Numbered from the stretch's first letter, positions 25,931 to 35,039 are shown. The stretch is 64,000 nt of DNA from Pseudovibrio sp. Tun.PSC04-5.I4 (GCF_900104145.1 NZ_FNLB01000006.1:4280501-4344500), one strand, 5' to 3'. The notes: generated by a model not told the origin, from the letters alone. A program made the numbers and translations.

Positions 25931-26922
25931 GTGGATCGGTAAAACCGGTTCGGAGCTGGCCTAAGTCAGCTCCGATTTGCCTTGAAAATTTGAGGGCTGG
26001 CGGTAAGCCAGCTCTTGCCCGTCTGCTCAGTGCTGTTGAAAGCTTTGAGGGACATCCGCAGTTGATCTCCCTTTTGGATGAGGCACTGCAAAACCCAATT
26101 GCGCAGGTTGTTGCGCTCACCGGACCTCCCGGTGTTGGAAAATCCACTCTCACAAATACAATGATTTCCCTGTATCGCAGCGCTGGTAAAAGCGTTGGCG
26201 TGATTGCGGTCGACCCATCTTCTCAGGTGAGCGGTGGCTCGTTGCTTGGGGATCGAACACGCCTGACCACAGACCCTGAAGACAGCAAGATCTTTGTGCG
26301 CTCGATGGCAGCGCGAGATCGGCTCGGCGGGCTATCCGAACATGCGATTGCTGCTGTTGTTTTGATGCGGGCTGTTATGGACTATGTGCTGGTGGAAAGT
26401 GTTGGCATTGGGCAATCTGAAGCGGATGTGGCTTTGGTTGCGGATACGTGCGTTCTTTGTATTCAACCAGGCTCTGGCGATAGCCTGCAGTTTATGAAAG
26501 CTGGCATCATGGAACTGCCGGATGTGATCTGTGTGACCAAAGCGGATATGGGCGATGTGGCCATCAGAGCACAAGCTGATGTGCGAGGTGCTATGAGCCT
26601 CAGCTCGCGCGGTGGTCAATCTTGGAAAGTGCCTGTGCTTTTGCTGAGTGCTGTTGATCGCTCTGGAATTGCTCACCTCATTGAAACGTGCAGTGAGCAT
26701 TTTTCAATGCTTTGCGACAGGGGTCAGCTTCACAGTCAACGGGAGCAGCAGGTGAAAGCATGGCTGAGTGACCAGCTTAAGATGCAGTTTGGATCTCACG
26801 GTGTACAGGTGCTGCAAAGGCTGGATGTGCCTTGGGGCGAGGCAGTGCTGCAGCCATTCGCTTTCAAACAGAAGATAGCCTCCCGATTTCAAGGCTTTTG
26901 GAGTAATTTTCCCTTAGCTTAA
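25927..26922 (+). CDS. MeaB/ArgK-type G3E GTPase
   Basis: A 331-aa GTPase of the MeaB/ArgK group, which guards and reactivates B12-dependent acyl-CoA mutases such as methylmalonyl-CoA mutase. Walker A GPPGVGKST is at residues 66-74; DPSSQVSGGSLLGDRTRL, VESVGIGQSE and VTKADMGD (G4) follow as expected. The start is not certain: TTG at 25927 overlaps the ppdK stop, and no ATG exists until well into the domain; another TTG lies about 22 codons in. No mutase gene is in the window. It is convergent with the GGDEF-EAL gene, the stops overlapping by 4 bases. Confidence 0.85.
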   Translation: MSGSVKPVRSWPKSAPICLENLRAGGKPALARLLSAVESFEGHPQLISLLDEALQNPIAQVVALTGPPGVGKSTLTNTMISLYRSAGKSVGVIAVDPSSQVSGGSLLGDRTRLTTDPEDSKIFVRSMAARDRLGGLSEHAIAAVVLMRAVMDYVLVESVGIGQSEADVALVADTCVLCIQPGSGDSLQFMKAGIMELPDVICVTKADMGDVAIRAQADVRGAMSLSSRGGQSWKVPVLLLSAVDRSGIAHLIETCSEHFSMLCDRGQLHSQREQQVKAWLSDQLKMQFGSHGVQVLQRLDVPWGEAVLQPFAFKQKIASRFQGFWSNFPLA

Positions 26923-29252
26923 CGTGCCAGCTTTGCTCTGAATTTGCGTGGATTTTGGTGGTGTTCTTCATCCAGATCATCACGCCACAGGCGGAATTTA
27001 CCAAGTGGGATCGGGCGTGAGAACAAGAAGCCCTGCATCATTGGGCAATCCATGGTGAGCAGAAGTTCTTTCTGCTCTTCTTCCTCAACACCTTCAACAC
27101 ACACATCCATACCCAATCGCAAGCCGAGTGAAATGGTGCTTGCCAGAATCTCTCGTGCCTTGTCGTCTGTTACTGCGCCATTGATGAAGGAACGATCCAC
27201 TTTGATCTTGTCGAACAAATCGCGACGCAGGTAACTCAGGGAGGAGAAACCAGTCCCGAAATCATCGAGAGCGATCTTTACGCCAAGATTACGCAGGCGT
27301 TCAATCACCTCAATCACTGTTTCAGAATAATTGATTAGCACATCTTCAGTGACTTCGAGTTCGAGCCGTGCTGGTTCGAGTTGATGTTTTTTGAGTAATT
27401 TACTGACCAACTCCGGGAATTCCGGGTGGCGGAGCTGGCTGGGAGAAATGTTGACGCACATTGTAACGTCATCCAGTGAGGTGCCATCGCTTATTGCACT
27501 TTCCAACACCCATTCACCGATGCGGTTGATGAGCATGGATTCTTCGGCAACCGGCAAAAAGGCTGCTGGTGGAAGAAGACCCTTTTTGGGGTGGTTCCAT
27601 CGGATGAGGGCTTCTGCCGCCAGAATTTTCTTGCCGGTGGAGTCCATAATTGGCTGATAGAAGTTCTGAAATTCATTGGCGTTGAGCGCGCGCTTGATAT
27701 CTTCCTCGATCTCGCGTGAGATCTGGAGCGTATCCTCCATCTCTTTTTCAAAGAGGACATACCGGCCCCGGCCAAGTTTTTTTGCTTGATAAAGTGCGAT
27801 ATCCGCGCGGCGTAAAAGAGCTGTCAGGTCATGTCCATGGGAGGGAGACAGGGCGACGCCCATGCTTGCTGTGGTTAGTATCTTGTGCTTTTCCACGTGC
27901 AACGGATCAGATAACATCTTCTCAATGTACATACACGTTTCAATGACTTCCTCAATGTTGCTACGATGAGACAACACAATGAGGAACTCATCGCCACTGA
28001 CACGGGCGACGCGATCTTCGTGATTGATTGCGGCACGTAAACGCTCCGCGACTAGTTTGATGACCTCATCCCCGATGGAATGACCAAGGCTATCATTGAT
28101 TTGTTTGAAGTGATCCAAATCCAGAAAGACTATGCCTGTGGTGCGCTGCTTTTGACGGTCACGGCGCAACACATCAGCTGCAAACACCTCAAACCACGTT
28201 CTGTTGGGCAAGCCGGACAGCGCATCATGTAGTGCTGCATGGGTTGCATCTGCTTCGTTCTGTAAGATCCTGTCCGTCATCTTGATATATCGGAGTAAGA
28301 TGAGAATCGTCATCAGGATGATTGCGCAGATTGCGCCCATGAAATACGGGGCGGAGTCGGTGTAAATCGCGCTAGATGCGGCTGTTGTTTTCCAACTCAA
28401 GTTTGCGATTGTCTCGCCATTGCGGCGCAAAAGAGGGATCGACACGCGCTGGAAGTCGGCTTGTGGTTTGTTTGTGCTGATGAACATGTCAGCTAGGCCA
28501 GTGGATTCCTCAAATGACCTGATTGAGCGAATATCTAAAGAGCGGACCCACAGTAGATAACCTGCGACAGCCGGCATGCCTTTGGGGGGCGCTGTTGATG
28601 GGGTGATTGCAGCAACTGTGACCAAGCCAATCGCGCCATCCACCATAGCAATGTCGCGAAAGCTCAGCGACAGAGGAGCGTGGCTGCGCAGTGGCTCTGG
28701 TACACGAAATTCCAGTTTTTTGGTGTTTGCTTTGGTTTCCAGCTCGGATAGGGTTTGGCTTAGCTGGGAGCGTAATTGGCCTTCATAGATCTCGCTATGC
28801 CATGGAAGATCTCGCCGATAGGTGTAAAGAGCTTCCATCTCCTTGTTGAGAATAACAAAAATGTCCCGGTCACCGCGTGTGCTTGGTGTGGGGGTCAAAT
28901 CCTCGTCAAGTAGGATGTTGGTTTCCTCGGAAAGAACCGATGCATAGGCTTTGTTTGAGATTGCGATTCGCTCGGCTTCATTTGCCAGGCCATTGCGAAA
29001 TACTTTGAGATTGCTTTGAACCAGTCTGATTTCTTTCTCAACCTCAAAGTCGAGCGCGCGCTGGGTTGACCAGTAAAACGCCAGATAGCCGACAGCCAAA
29101 GCTGCTGCAACTACGGATAGAATAAGCAGAGCCGTTACACGAGCTCCAAATTTTTTCCCGCGTGTAATCGTATTGCCGAAAGTTCCACCCAATACCGCAT
29201 TGGTGATCGGGGTTTTCGAACTTGTATGTCCTGCCATCGGCACTTTACTCAT
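26919..29252 (-). CDS. Membrane GGDEF-EAL bifunctional c-di-GMP protein
   Basis: About 777 aa. An N-terminal membrane helix (TALLILSVVAAALAVGYLAF), a periplasmic region of about 240 residues resembling a CHASE4-type sensor (my impression only) and a second helix (YFMGAICAIILMTILILL) lead to GGDEF and EAL domains. The GGDEF active site reads VSGDEF, a variant seen in active and inactive cyclases. The EAL half keeps AEALIRW, CVNIS, LELEVTED, DDFGTGFSS, KVDRSF and CVEGVEEEE, so it is likely an active c-di-GMP phosphodiesterase. The start at MSKVPMAG is preferred to a codon 13 residues upstream; both precede the helix. Signal unknown. Confidence 0.88.
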   Translation of the reverse strand: MSKVPMAGHTSSKTPITNAVLGGTFGNTITRGKKFGARVTALLILSVVAAALAVGYLAFYWSTQRALDFEVEKEIRLVQSNLKVFRNGLANEAERIAISNKAYASVLSEETNILLDEDLTPTPSTRGDRDIFVILNKEMEALYTYRRDLPWHSEIYEGQLRSQLSQTLSELETKANTKKLEFRVPEPLRSHAPLSLSFRDIAMVDGAIGLVTVAAITPSTAPPKGMPAVAGYLLWVRSLDIRSIRSFEESTGLADMFISTNKPQADFQRVSIPLLRRNGETIANLSWKTTAASSAIYTDSAPYFMGAICAIILMTILILLRYIKMTDRILQNEADATHAALHDALSGLPNRTWFEVFAADVLRRDRQKQRTTGIVFLDLDHFKQINDSLGHSIGDEVIKLVAERLRAAINHEDRVARVSGDEFLIVLSHRSNIEEVIETCMYIEKMLSDPLHVEKHKILTTASMGVALSPSHGHDLTALLRRADIALYQAKKLGRGRYVLFEKEMEDTLQISREIEEDIKRALNANEFQNFYQPIMDSTGKKILAAEALIRWNHPKKGLLPPAAFLPVAEESMLINRIGEWVLESAISDGTSLDDVTMCVNISPSQLRHPEFPELVSKLLKKHQLEPARLELEVTEDVLINYSETVIEVIERLRNLGVKIALDDFGTGFSSLSYLRRDLFDKIKVDRSFINGAVTDDKAREILASTISLGLRLGMDVCVEGVEEEEQKELLLTMDCPMMQGFLFSRPIPLGKFRLWRDDLDEEHHQNPRKFRAKLAR

Positions 29253-29405
29253 GCTGCCTTTTACACTCTTGTCGTTTGTGCAAACGCACAATCCCAGTCT
29301 TATTTTCGGGGAGTTTGCTTGAGTGAGCCTGTAGTGAGTGTGCCTTTAGGTATGGAGCTGGCAAATTTATGTGAATGTACGTGTTAAAATCGGGAAGTAG
29401 CCGAG

Positions 29406-30230
29406 TTAGATGAGGTTAAGGCCTCTGAAACTGACGTGACCTGAACCCGCGATAATAATGTGGTCGTGCAAAACGATGCCCAACGGGTCCAGAGTGGTTG
29501 CGATTTTGGTGGTCATCTCGATATCTTGCCGGGAGGGTGTCGGATCTCCAGAAGGATGATTGTGAACCAGAATGACGGCGCAAGCTGAGAGTTCCAACGC
29601 TCGTTTTGTAACTTCGCGGGGGTAAACGGGCGTGTGGTCTACTGTGCCGGTTTGTTGAACTTCGTCCGCAATCAGGCGGTTTTTTTTGTCCAAAAACAGG
29701 ATGCGGAACTCTTCCTTATGGTTGTGGGCCATCGCAGCCCGCACATATTCCAGAACCTTGCTCCACGAGGAGAGGGGATCTCGCTCAACGACCTGATCTT
29801 TAGCGTAGAGGATGGCCGCTGCCTGGATCTCTTTTAGGAAGCTGGCCGTGCGTGGACCACAACCCGGTACCTCTTCCAAACGATGCTTGGGAGCCGCCAA
29901 AACCTGTGCGAAGGAGCCAAATTGGGCGAGGAGTGCCTTTGCGAGCGGTTTTGTATCGCCTTGTTTTATGGAGGAGAAGAGTAGCAGTTCCAGCGTTTCA
30001 TAGGACTGTAGCCCGTTAGCGCCGGTTTCTTCAAAGCGGTCCCGCAAGCGAGTTCTGTGGCCGTGGTAGTGCTTGCTTGGCTGCTTGGTGGGCTTTGGTT
30101 TTGCTGAGGGTTGCGCGGGTAGTGGGAGTGGTTCGCTCAAAGGCAGTGGTGTTTTTAAAGCAGGCCCAGCAGGTGCCTGCTCCTGTGGAGAGGGAGTTGC
30201 CTCATGAAACCCGAAACTGGTTTGTTTCAT
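29406..30230 (-). CDS. radC: RadC family JAMM-domain protein
   Basis: A 274-aa RadC/YeeS-type protein. A proline-rich N-terminal region of about 50 residues precedes a UPF0758 helical part, a helix-hairpin-helix (EEVPGCGPRTASFLKEI, near residue 119) and a JAMM metal motif HNHPSGDPTPS from His223, with the upstream Glu in KEEFRILFLD. The historical link with DNA repair is not well supported; the biochemical role remains unsettled. It lies 23 bases downstream of map, an arrangement usual in alphaproteobacteria. Confidence 0.92.
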   Translation of the reverse strand: MKQTSFGFHEATPSPQEQAPAGPALKTPLPLSEPLPLPAQPSAKPKPTKQPSKHYHGHRTRLRDRFEETGANGLQSYETLELLLFSSIKQGDTKPLAKALLAQFGSFAQVLAAPKHRLEEVPGCGPRTASFLKEIQAAAILYAKDQVVERDPLSSWSKVLEYVRAAMAHNHKEEFRILFLDKKNRLIADEVQQTGTVDHTPVYPREVTKRALELSACAVILVHNHPSGDPTPSRQDIEMTTKIATTLDPLGIVLHDHIIIAGSGHVSFRGLNLI

Positions 30231-30253
30231 TCCCCCTCCTTCGTGATGAGCTG

Positions 30254-31099
30254 TTATGCAGCAGTGCCTGTTTCTGGCTCCATTGGATTGAACAGGCCAG
30301 CTGGAGATGTTGTGAAGATATCGCAGCCAGTTGAGGTGATGCCGATTGAGTGTTCAAACTGAGCTGAGAGCGTTTTGTCTTTGGTTTCAGCTGTCCAACC
30401 GTCTTTCAGCACTTTCACATCTGGATGGCCCAAGTTGACCATTGGCTCGATGGTGAAGATCATGCCCGGCATCAGCTTTATGCCTGTGCCTTTCTGGCCG
30501 TAGTGCAAGATATTTGGCATGTCATGGAAGAGTTTGCCGACGCCATGACCGCAGAAATCGCGAACAACGGAGCAGCGCTCGCCTTCTACATATTCCTGAA
30601 TGGCATGGCCGATATCGCCTGTTGTGTTGCCAGGTTTTGCTGTAGCAAGTGCGCGCATCAAGGATTCGTGTGTCACTTCAATCAGGCGTGTGGCTGCAGG
30701 TTTAAGTTTGCCAACTGGATACATGCGGGAACTGTCGCCGTGCCAGCCATCAACGATGTAAGTTACGTCTATGTTGACGATATCGCCGTCTTTCAGTTTT
30801 TTCTTTGAATCTGGAATGCCATGACAGATAACGCGGTTGATAGAGGTACAGCAGGATTTGGTGTAACCACGGTAATTGAGCGTTGCTGGCACGCCGCCCC
30901 GTTCCTTACCGAAGTTGAAAACGAAGTCGTCAATTTCCTGCGTTGTGACGTCTGACTTCACCAGAGGCACCAGCGCATCCAGACACTGGGCGGTCATCTG
31001 GCTTGCTTTGCGCATACCTTCAAAATCTTCCTGGCTGTAGATTTTAATCTGACCAGTGTTTTTTATGGGCGCATTGGCAGCGTCTACGTACTCAATCAT
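30254..31099 (-). CDS. map: Methionine aminopeptidase, type I
   Basis: Removes the initiator methionine from nascent proteins. 281 aa from the chosen ATG (MIEYVDAANAPIKNTGQIKIY). Pita-bread metalloprotease residues are present: NYRGYTKSCCTSINRVICHGIPD with the His, DIVNIDVTYIVDGWHGDSSRMY with two metal Asp, CGHGVGKLFHDMPN, MIFTIEPMVNL and the final Glu in SAQFEHSIGIT. The longer frame from 31213 has no family match before MIEY. It precedes radC with a 23-base gap. Essential in most bacteria. Confidence 0.95.
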   Translation of the reverse strand: MIEYVDAANAPIKNTGQIKIYSQEDFEGMRKASQMTAQCLDALVPLVKSDVTTQEIDDFVFNFGKERGGVPATLNYRGYTKSCCTSINRVICHGIPDSKKKLKDGDIVNIDVTYIVDGWHGDSSRMYPVGKLKPAATRLIEVTHESLMRALATAKPGNTTGDIGHAIQEYVEGERCSVVRDFCGHGVGKLFHDMPNILHYGQKGTGIKLMPGMIFTIEPMVNLGHPDVKVLKDGWTAETKDKTLSAQFEHSIGITSTGCDIFTTSPAGLFNPMEPETGTAA

Positions 31100-31508
31100 T
31101 TTCCCGTTTTTTCCTTGTTCCGGTTTCGCGTAGGGACTAACGCACCTTACCTCATGAGGAATTGTAAAGTGCTGTGAGCATCCCCCGCAAGCCCTGCTTC
31201 TCCGTAGAAGCATCTCCTAGAATTTTAGGGCTTTGCGGGTAAAAGCTCCTGCAATTATGGGGCATTCTATGGAAGAGAGTGATATTTTCCCCTCTTATAT
31301 CGTGTTATTTTGAGAAGGGCAGCCAAAAAAGAATGTGGGTATACACTCTGCGCACGCATTTTTTTGAGGGGACGTCCAGCGGCAGAAATCGGTAATTTCC
31401 CGAGATCTAATGCTCGCAACTTCTTGGCTGCGCTTTATGATCGTCTTGGATAACAACAAAGAGGTACTTGCACGATGCTCATTGGCTCGTGTACTCAGGT
31501 GCTTGTAA
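31100..31508. other. Gap between map and tRNA-Leu
   Basis: This 409-base stretch holds the map promoter region. It has a perfect hairpin (TGCTTCT at 31195-31201 with AGAAGCA at 31206-31212, loop CCGT) about 100 bases upstream of map, of unknown role, and the candidate tRNA promoter at 31468-31495. Open frames on the minus strand here mostly translate the tRNA itself and are not genes. Confidence 0.5.
31468..31495 (+). promoter_or_regulatory. Candidate promoter of tRNA-Leu
   Basis: TTGCAC (31468-31473) and TGTACT (31490-31495), spaced by 16 bases, lie just upstream of the tRNA and give a plausible -35/-10 pair. Confidence 0.35.
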
Positions 31509-31593
31509 GCGGTCGTGGTGGAATTGGTATACACAGCAGACTTAAAATCTGCCGCCGATAGGCTTGCGGGTTCGAGTCCCGCCGTCCGCACCA
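31509..31593 (+). tRNA. tRNA-Leu (anticodon TAA)
   Basis: An 85-base class II tRNA. The acceptor stem GCGGTCG pairs with CGTCCGC (31583-31589) except for one T-T mismatch (31513/31585). The D-loop region is followed by the anticodon stem GCAGA/TCTGC around CTTAAAA, giving anticodon TAA. A variable arm follows, then a perfect T stem GCGGG/CCCGC with loop TTCGAGT. The discriminator A and CCA are encoded. It sits at the edge of the A+T-rich glycan patch. Confidence 0.95.
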
Positions 31594-31660
31594 AATTCTC
31601 TTAATTGAAATTATAGAATCGCAGCATGGTGCGTTGCGCTTGTTGTGTGGGCTGCACCTT

Positions 31661-32626
31661 CTAGGCTGTGACGAGCTCTTGTCTTGTCTCTGAAAGCGGC
31701 TTTCTTTCAAGAATGTCCGTATAAATTTTTTGATGTCGACCTAGAACTTCCTCCCAAGTGATTGCACTTTGGTCTTCATGAGCGCCAGTCATGAGTTGAT
31801 CAAAAATATCATCGTGATTGCTGAGTAGCTGATCGAAAATCCGGGCATCCTCTTTTGCATTCCCTGTTAAAAACAGGCCGTTGATGTTTGGTGTTATCAG
31901 GTCATGTGCCATTCCGATTGGGGTTGTGATAACCGGTGTGCCACTTGCCAAAGCTTCAGGAAGATTAGCAGGACCACCTTCTGCGGAACTCAATATGAGT
32001 AGGAAATCAATCTCCTCATACACCTGAGGGAATAAACGATAGGGCAAGGCTTCAAAAGTGGTGCAGGAAAACCCTATCGGCTCCAGCATAGCGGCGTCTA
32101 AAGACCTGCCTTCTCCTACGAGTACAAACTCTACTTGATGTGGTGACAGCACCTGAGAGAGTTCATAGAGCAGGGCTTCTCCCTTAATTCTGCGATCATA
32201 TCGCTTTGAAACCACACCGAATTTTACTTTTCTGTTCCTACTGTATCTTTTGAGTGGTCGTTTTTGGAACAGGTTTTGATCATATCCATGAGGAATGATT
32301 GCGGTGTGTTGTATACCAAGGGCATGTAATTGGTTTGCTTGCACAGAATTCAAACAAATTACTCTGCTGGCTTCTCGGTAACGTGGTTCAAATTTCTCAA
32401 TTGAGAGGAAAGGGTCATTGTCATGGAGGTCGTGGTGCACCGTCGCAACACTGGGGAATTTGAGGCGTTTTTCATATTGAGGGCGATGGTAATGATAGAT
32501 GTTCCAATGCTGCTTCGCTGTTTCTGAAACGAGAATGTCAAAGCTGGGGTGGTTGGAAAATCTTCTAAATATGTCAGCAAAAATTTTGCTGTTCATGTTT
32601 TTTGAGGTTACAAAATTTATCTTCAT
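31661..32626 (-). CDS. Glycosyltransferase (GT-B, family 4-like)
   Basis: A 321-aa GT-B glycosyltransferase without membrane segments. The N-terminal half carries a SVATVHHDLHDNDPF segment typical of GT4. The C-terminal nucleotide-sugar site is FLLILSSAEGGPANLPEALASGTPVITTPIGMA, with the EGGPANLPEAL acceptor/donor motif. The ATG at 32626 overlaps the stop of the KpsC/KpsS-like gene as ATGA, so the two are translationally coupled. Sugar donor is unknown. Its codon use and A+T content match the two upstream glycan genes rather than the flanking housekeeping genes. Confidence 0.88.
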   Translation of the reverse strand: MKINFVTSKNMNSKIFADIFRRFSNHPSFDILVSETAKQHWNIYHYHRPQYEKRLKFPSVATVHHDLHDNDPFLSIEKFEPRYREASRVICLNSVQANQLHALGIQHTAIIPHGYDQNLFQKRPLKRYSRNRKVKFGVVSKRYDRRIKGEALLYELSQVLSPHQVEFVLVGEGRSLDAAMLEPIGFSCTTFEALPYRLFPQVYEEIDFLLILSSAEGGPANLPEALASGTPVITTPIGMAHDLITPNINGLFLTGNAKEDARIFDQLLSNHDDIFDQLMTGAHEDQSAITWEEVLGRHQKIYTDILERKPLSETRQELVTA

Positions 32627-34113
32627 GACACGCACTCAAAATCGGGTGTTGCAGAAAATTCCTCGTCCAGAACCTTTTGATGAGAGATAGTTTGCGGCGT
32701 TGAAAACAATCCGTTTAACTTTTTATCTTCGGCAGAGCTCGCAGCAACAAGTTTGTACTTAAATAGACCGGCCATATGTCGCTCGAAGGTCTTGTATTCG
32801 CTTAGGTTCAATAGATTTGAGGTGGAGTTGTTCTCCAGCTCATGAAGTAAAGCTGTTACATCATCAAAATCGTTCGTGAACCCGCAATTTCCGTAGAAGC
32901 TCCCGCCGATGATATAGGGTTTGAACCCAGCTCTGGCGGCATCAATGCCTGCTTGAGAACATAGTGTGAAGACACGATCAGATACTCTTAGGAGTTGATT
33001 TAAATTCCAGTTGTCGACCAAGAGGACGCGCTTTTGCTGAGACAGTGGCAGCCCTTTAATGAATTCCTGTAGATATTCAAAAGTGAAGTTTCTCCCACTA
33101 ATCTGTCGTTTGCCTTCCCAAGGATGAGCTTTGAAAATAACGACGCGATCTGGATCCTTGAGTAATCCTCCCAAGAGTTTCTCATAGGTTGGGATTGTGT
33201 TCTTAAGCGACCCAGCCCCGGTGATGATCGAGTAATCATTGATGACCTGTCCAATGATCAGACACACCTCATTGTTACCTGCTGAGATTGGCAGAGTTTT
33301 ATCGGGTGGTTGAACTACATTCTTGTTTTTGGCTGTCGTGAAGTGGTTGTGTGCTTTGATAATATCAGTGTAGCTGATTTTCTGTGTTTCGTGTATTTGC
33401 GATAGCTCTCTAAGAGCATTGGAAGCATTCGGGAGTGGGGTGTATCTATGCTCCAGAAGATAGTGATTTCCGGTCATAAAGCTTTCGCAAACGAAGCAGC
33501 GAACTTGTGTTTCTCTTAGTATTCTCAATAGGGTTGCGGCGTAGATGTGGGCGCCGGAAAAGACGATAGCTGTATGGTATTTATGAACGCCTTTGATCGA
33601 CTGCCAGTAGTCGATCCAATAAATTGCTGCAGCAAAGCAAGATAGAATCTGGCTCTTGTGGTTTTGGAATAGTTCTGGAATTATTGATTTGTAATTGTCG
33701 GCAATCTCATAACTCTGGAAAATCTTCTCGTGCAGTAAACTAACTAGAACCTCCGGGTAGGCCAGATTCCATAGGTTGAAACCCCTGTATTGGAATGAAT
33801 TTACGTCATCCGAAGTCAACTCATTCAGTGTTTCCAACTGAGCTGAAAGAATATCTTGATGTGGGCCGTAATTTCCATTGGCTATCATAAGCTGAGACGC
33901 TGTGGTTCCTAGCTCGATTCCAATAGTTATTTCAGCCTCAGTCGTATTCATAAATTTTAAGAGTGAACCGAAATTTCGGGTATTAAGGTGAAAATTTTCA
34001 GCCAGTAATACTTTTGAATATTTTCTTTTAATCTTGTTATTGCTGGTGTTATTACTAGTATTGTTGCTTAGCTTTAAGCGTTTATATCCTGGTAATTTCT
34101 GGATAAATTTCAT
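32623..34113 (-). CDS. Capsule-type polysaccharide protein, KpsC/KpsS-like
   Basis: A 496-aa cytoplasmic protein. The C-terminal part resembles the capsule biosynthesis KpsC/KpsS (Capsule_synth) fold: VIFKAHPWEGKRQ near residue 330, then LCSQAGIDAARAGFKPYIIGGSFYGNCGFTNDF, which parallels the KpsS/KpsC pattern of SxxGxEAxxxGkPvxxxGxPFYaGxGxTxD. KpsC and KpsS add the Kdo linker to phospholipid in group 2 capsules. The protein may instead be another glycan transferase of this clan. Residues 17-27 are a short S-N-N-T repeat, unusual and low-complexity. It is coupled to the GT gene downstream; the sulfotransferase gene lies 127 bases upstream. Confidence 0.7.
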   Translation of the reverse strand: MKFIQKLPGYKRLKLSNNTSNNTSNNKIKRKYSKVLLAENFHLNTRNFGSLLKFMNTTEAEITIGIELGTTASQLMIANGNYGPHQDILSAQLETLNELTSDDVNSFQYRGFNLWNLAYPEVLVSLLHEKIFQSYEIADNYKSIIPELFQNHKSQILSCFAAAIYWIDYWQSIKGVHKYHTAIVFSGAHIYAATLLRILRETQVRCFVCESFMTGNHYLLEHRYTPLPNASNALRELSQIHETQKISYTDIIKAHNHFTTAKNKNVVQPPDKTLPISAGNNEVCLIIGQVINDYSIITGAGSLKNTIPTYEKLLGGLLKDPDRVVIFKAHPWEGKRQISGRNFTFEYLQEFIKGLPLSQQKRVLLVDNWNLNQLLRVSDRVFTLCSQAGIDAARAGFKPYIIGGSFYGNCGFTNDFDDVTALLHELENNSTSNLLNLSEYKTFERHMAGLFKYKLVAASSAEDKKLNGLFSTPQTISHQKVLDEEFSATPDFECVS

Positions 34114-34240
34114 ATCTACCCCAACTGATTATTTGGAGTTAAACCACAATTCATTATGTTAGTTGCATAATATAATTTTGCAAACATTGGTATTTTATCT
34201 ATTGGATTTCTAGGGCAGCCGTAGCCTCTTTACTATTCTA

Positions 34241-34912
34241 TCAAGCATGATTCATGTTGTATCCTAGTGATTCTTCGAGACTTTCTCCTCCTGCATTTTT
34301 CCAAGCAGTTTCAACTTCCGCAGTCCATAGTGAAGACTGGGTCCAATCGCTGGGTTTTCCTGTCCACGTTACGCTATTCCCGAGAGTAAATGTATTGTGA
34401 GTGCGGGTATCTATCTGCAAGTAACTGTATATTTTTTGGTATTCCTTGCTAGAGAGATCTAGAAGATTTTCATAGTGAACAACGCACGTGTTGCCATGAT
34501 GTATCCAGTCAATATATTTTCTGTAATGTTCAGGAATACTTTGACCGAAAATGCCCCTTGATATCAAATCCACAAGACATTCAGCGCATAAATTAATGTT
34601 ACTGGATTGAGTAACTCTTTGTCTAAGCCAGCTTATTGCCACGTTTCGTGGGTTTCTTATAATAAAGACATGCTTGAGTTTTGAAAAAACGTTTCTTGAA
34701 TAATCATCGCATGTGACGTGCGCATGCGTGAATATGTTGTCGTCTTTTGAAAGAAGGCCCTCAAGAGATGGAGGGTTTTCGCCCTTTTGTCGCATTTTGA
34801 TTGATGGATCCCGATATATGAGTGATCCATCAAGTTGTTGCAATTTGGCATTCTTGAGAAGTTTGGTGAGTAAATGAGTGCCTGTTTTGGGTGTCCCATT
34901 ACATATGATCAT
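34241..34912 (-). CDS. PAPS-dependent sulfotransferase-like protein
   Basis: A 223-aa cytosolic-type sulfotransferase. The 5'-phosphosulfate-binding loop NGTPKTGTHLL begins at residue 5, and the 3'-phosphate segment VFIIRNPRNVAISWLRQ lies near residue 85. The C-terminal GKPSDWTQSSLWTAEVETAWKN is typical of the PF00685 fold. It would transfer sulfate from PAPS to a carbohydrate or small acceptor. Its presence with the KpsC-like and GT genes suggests a sulfated surface glycan, which is inference. A dimerisation motif is not obvious. A+T rich like its neighbours. Confidence 0.82.
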   Translation of the reverse strand: MIICNGTPKTGTHLLTKLLKNAKLQQLDGSLIYRDPSIKMRQKGENPPSLEGLLSKDDNIFTHAHVTCDDYSRNVFSKLKHVFIIRNPRNVAISWLRQRVTQSSNINLCAECLVDLISRGIFGQSIPEHYRKYIDWIHHGNTCVVHYENLLDLSSKEYQKIYSYLQIDTRTHNTFTLGNSVTWTGKPSDWTQSSLWTAEVETAWKNAGGESLEESLGYNMNHA

Positions 34913-35039
34913 ATGGCCTCATTGCACAGTTTTAGATAGTCGATATCTGCACAGAATATCTATTGGCTTCAGCTATCGCAATTACTGGATTGTAGAGTAT
35001 CTCCGAGAGTCGACTGGTAGGGGAGACCATTACCCAGAT

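Noticed and set aside
31295..31710. Minus-strand frames over tRNA-Leu with residues like GRRDSNPQAYRRQ
   Set aside because: They are antisense translations of the tRNA. No independent evidence of a gene.
34913..35039. Attachment-site copy of tRNA-Leu at the far end of the glycan patch
   Set aside because: Looked for the tRNA 3' end (TTCGAGTCCC and neighbours) here and found no match; no integrase gene is present.
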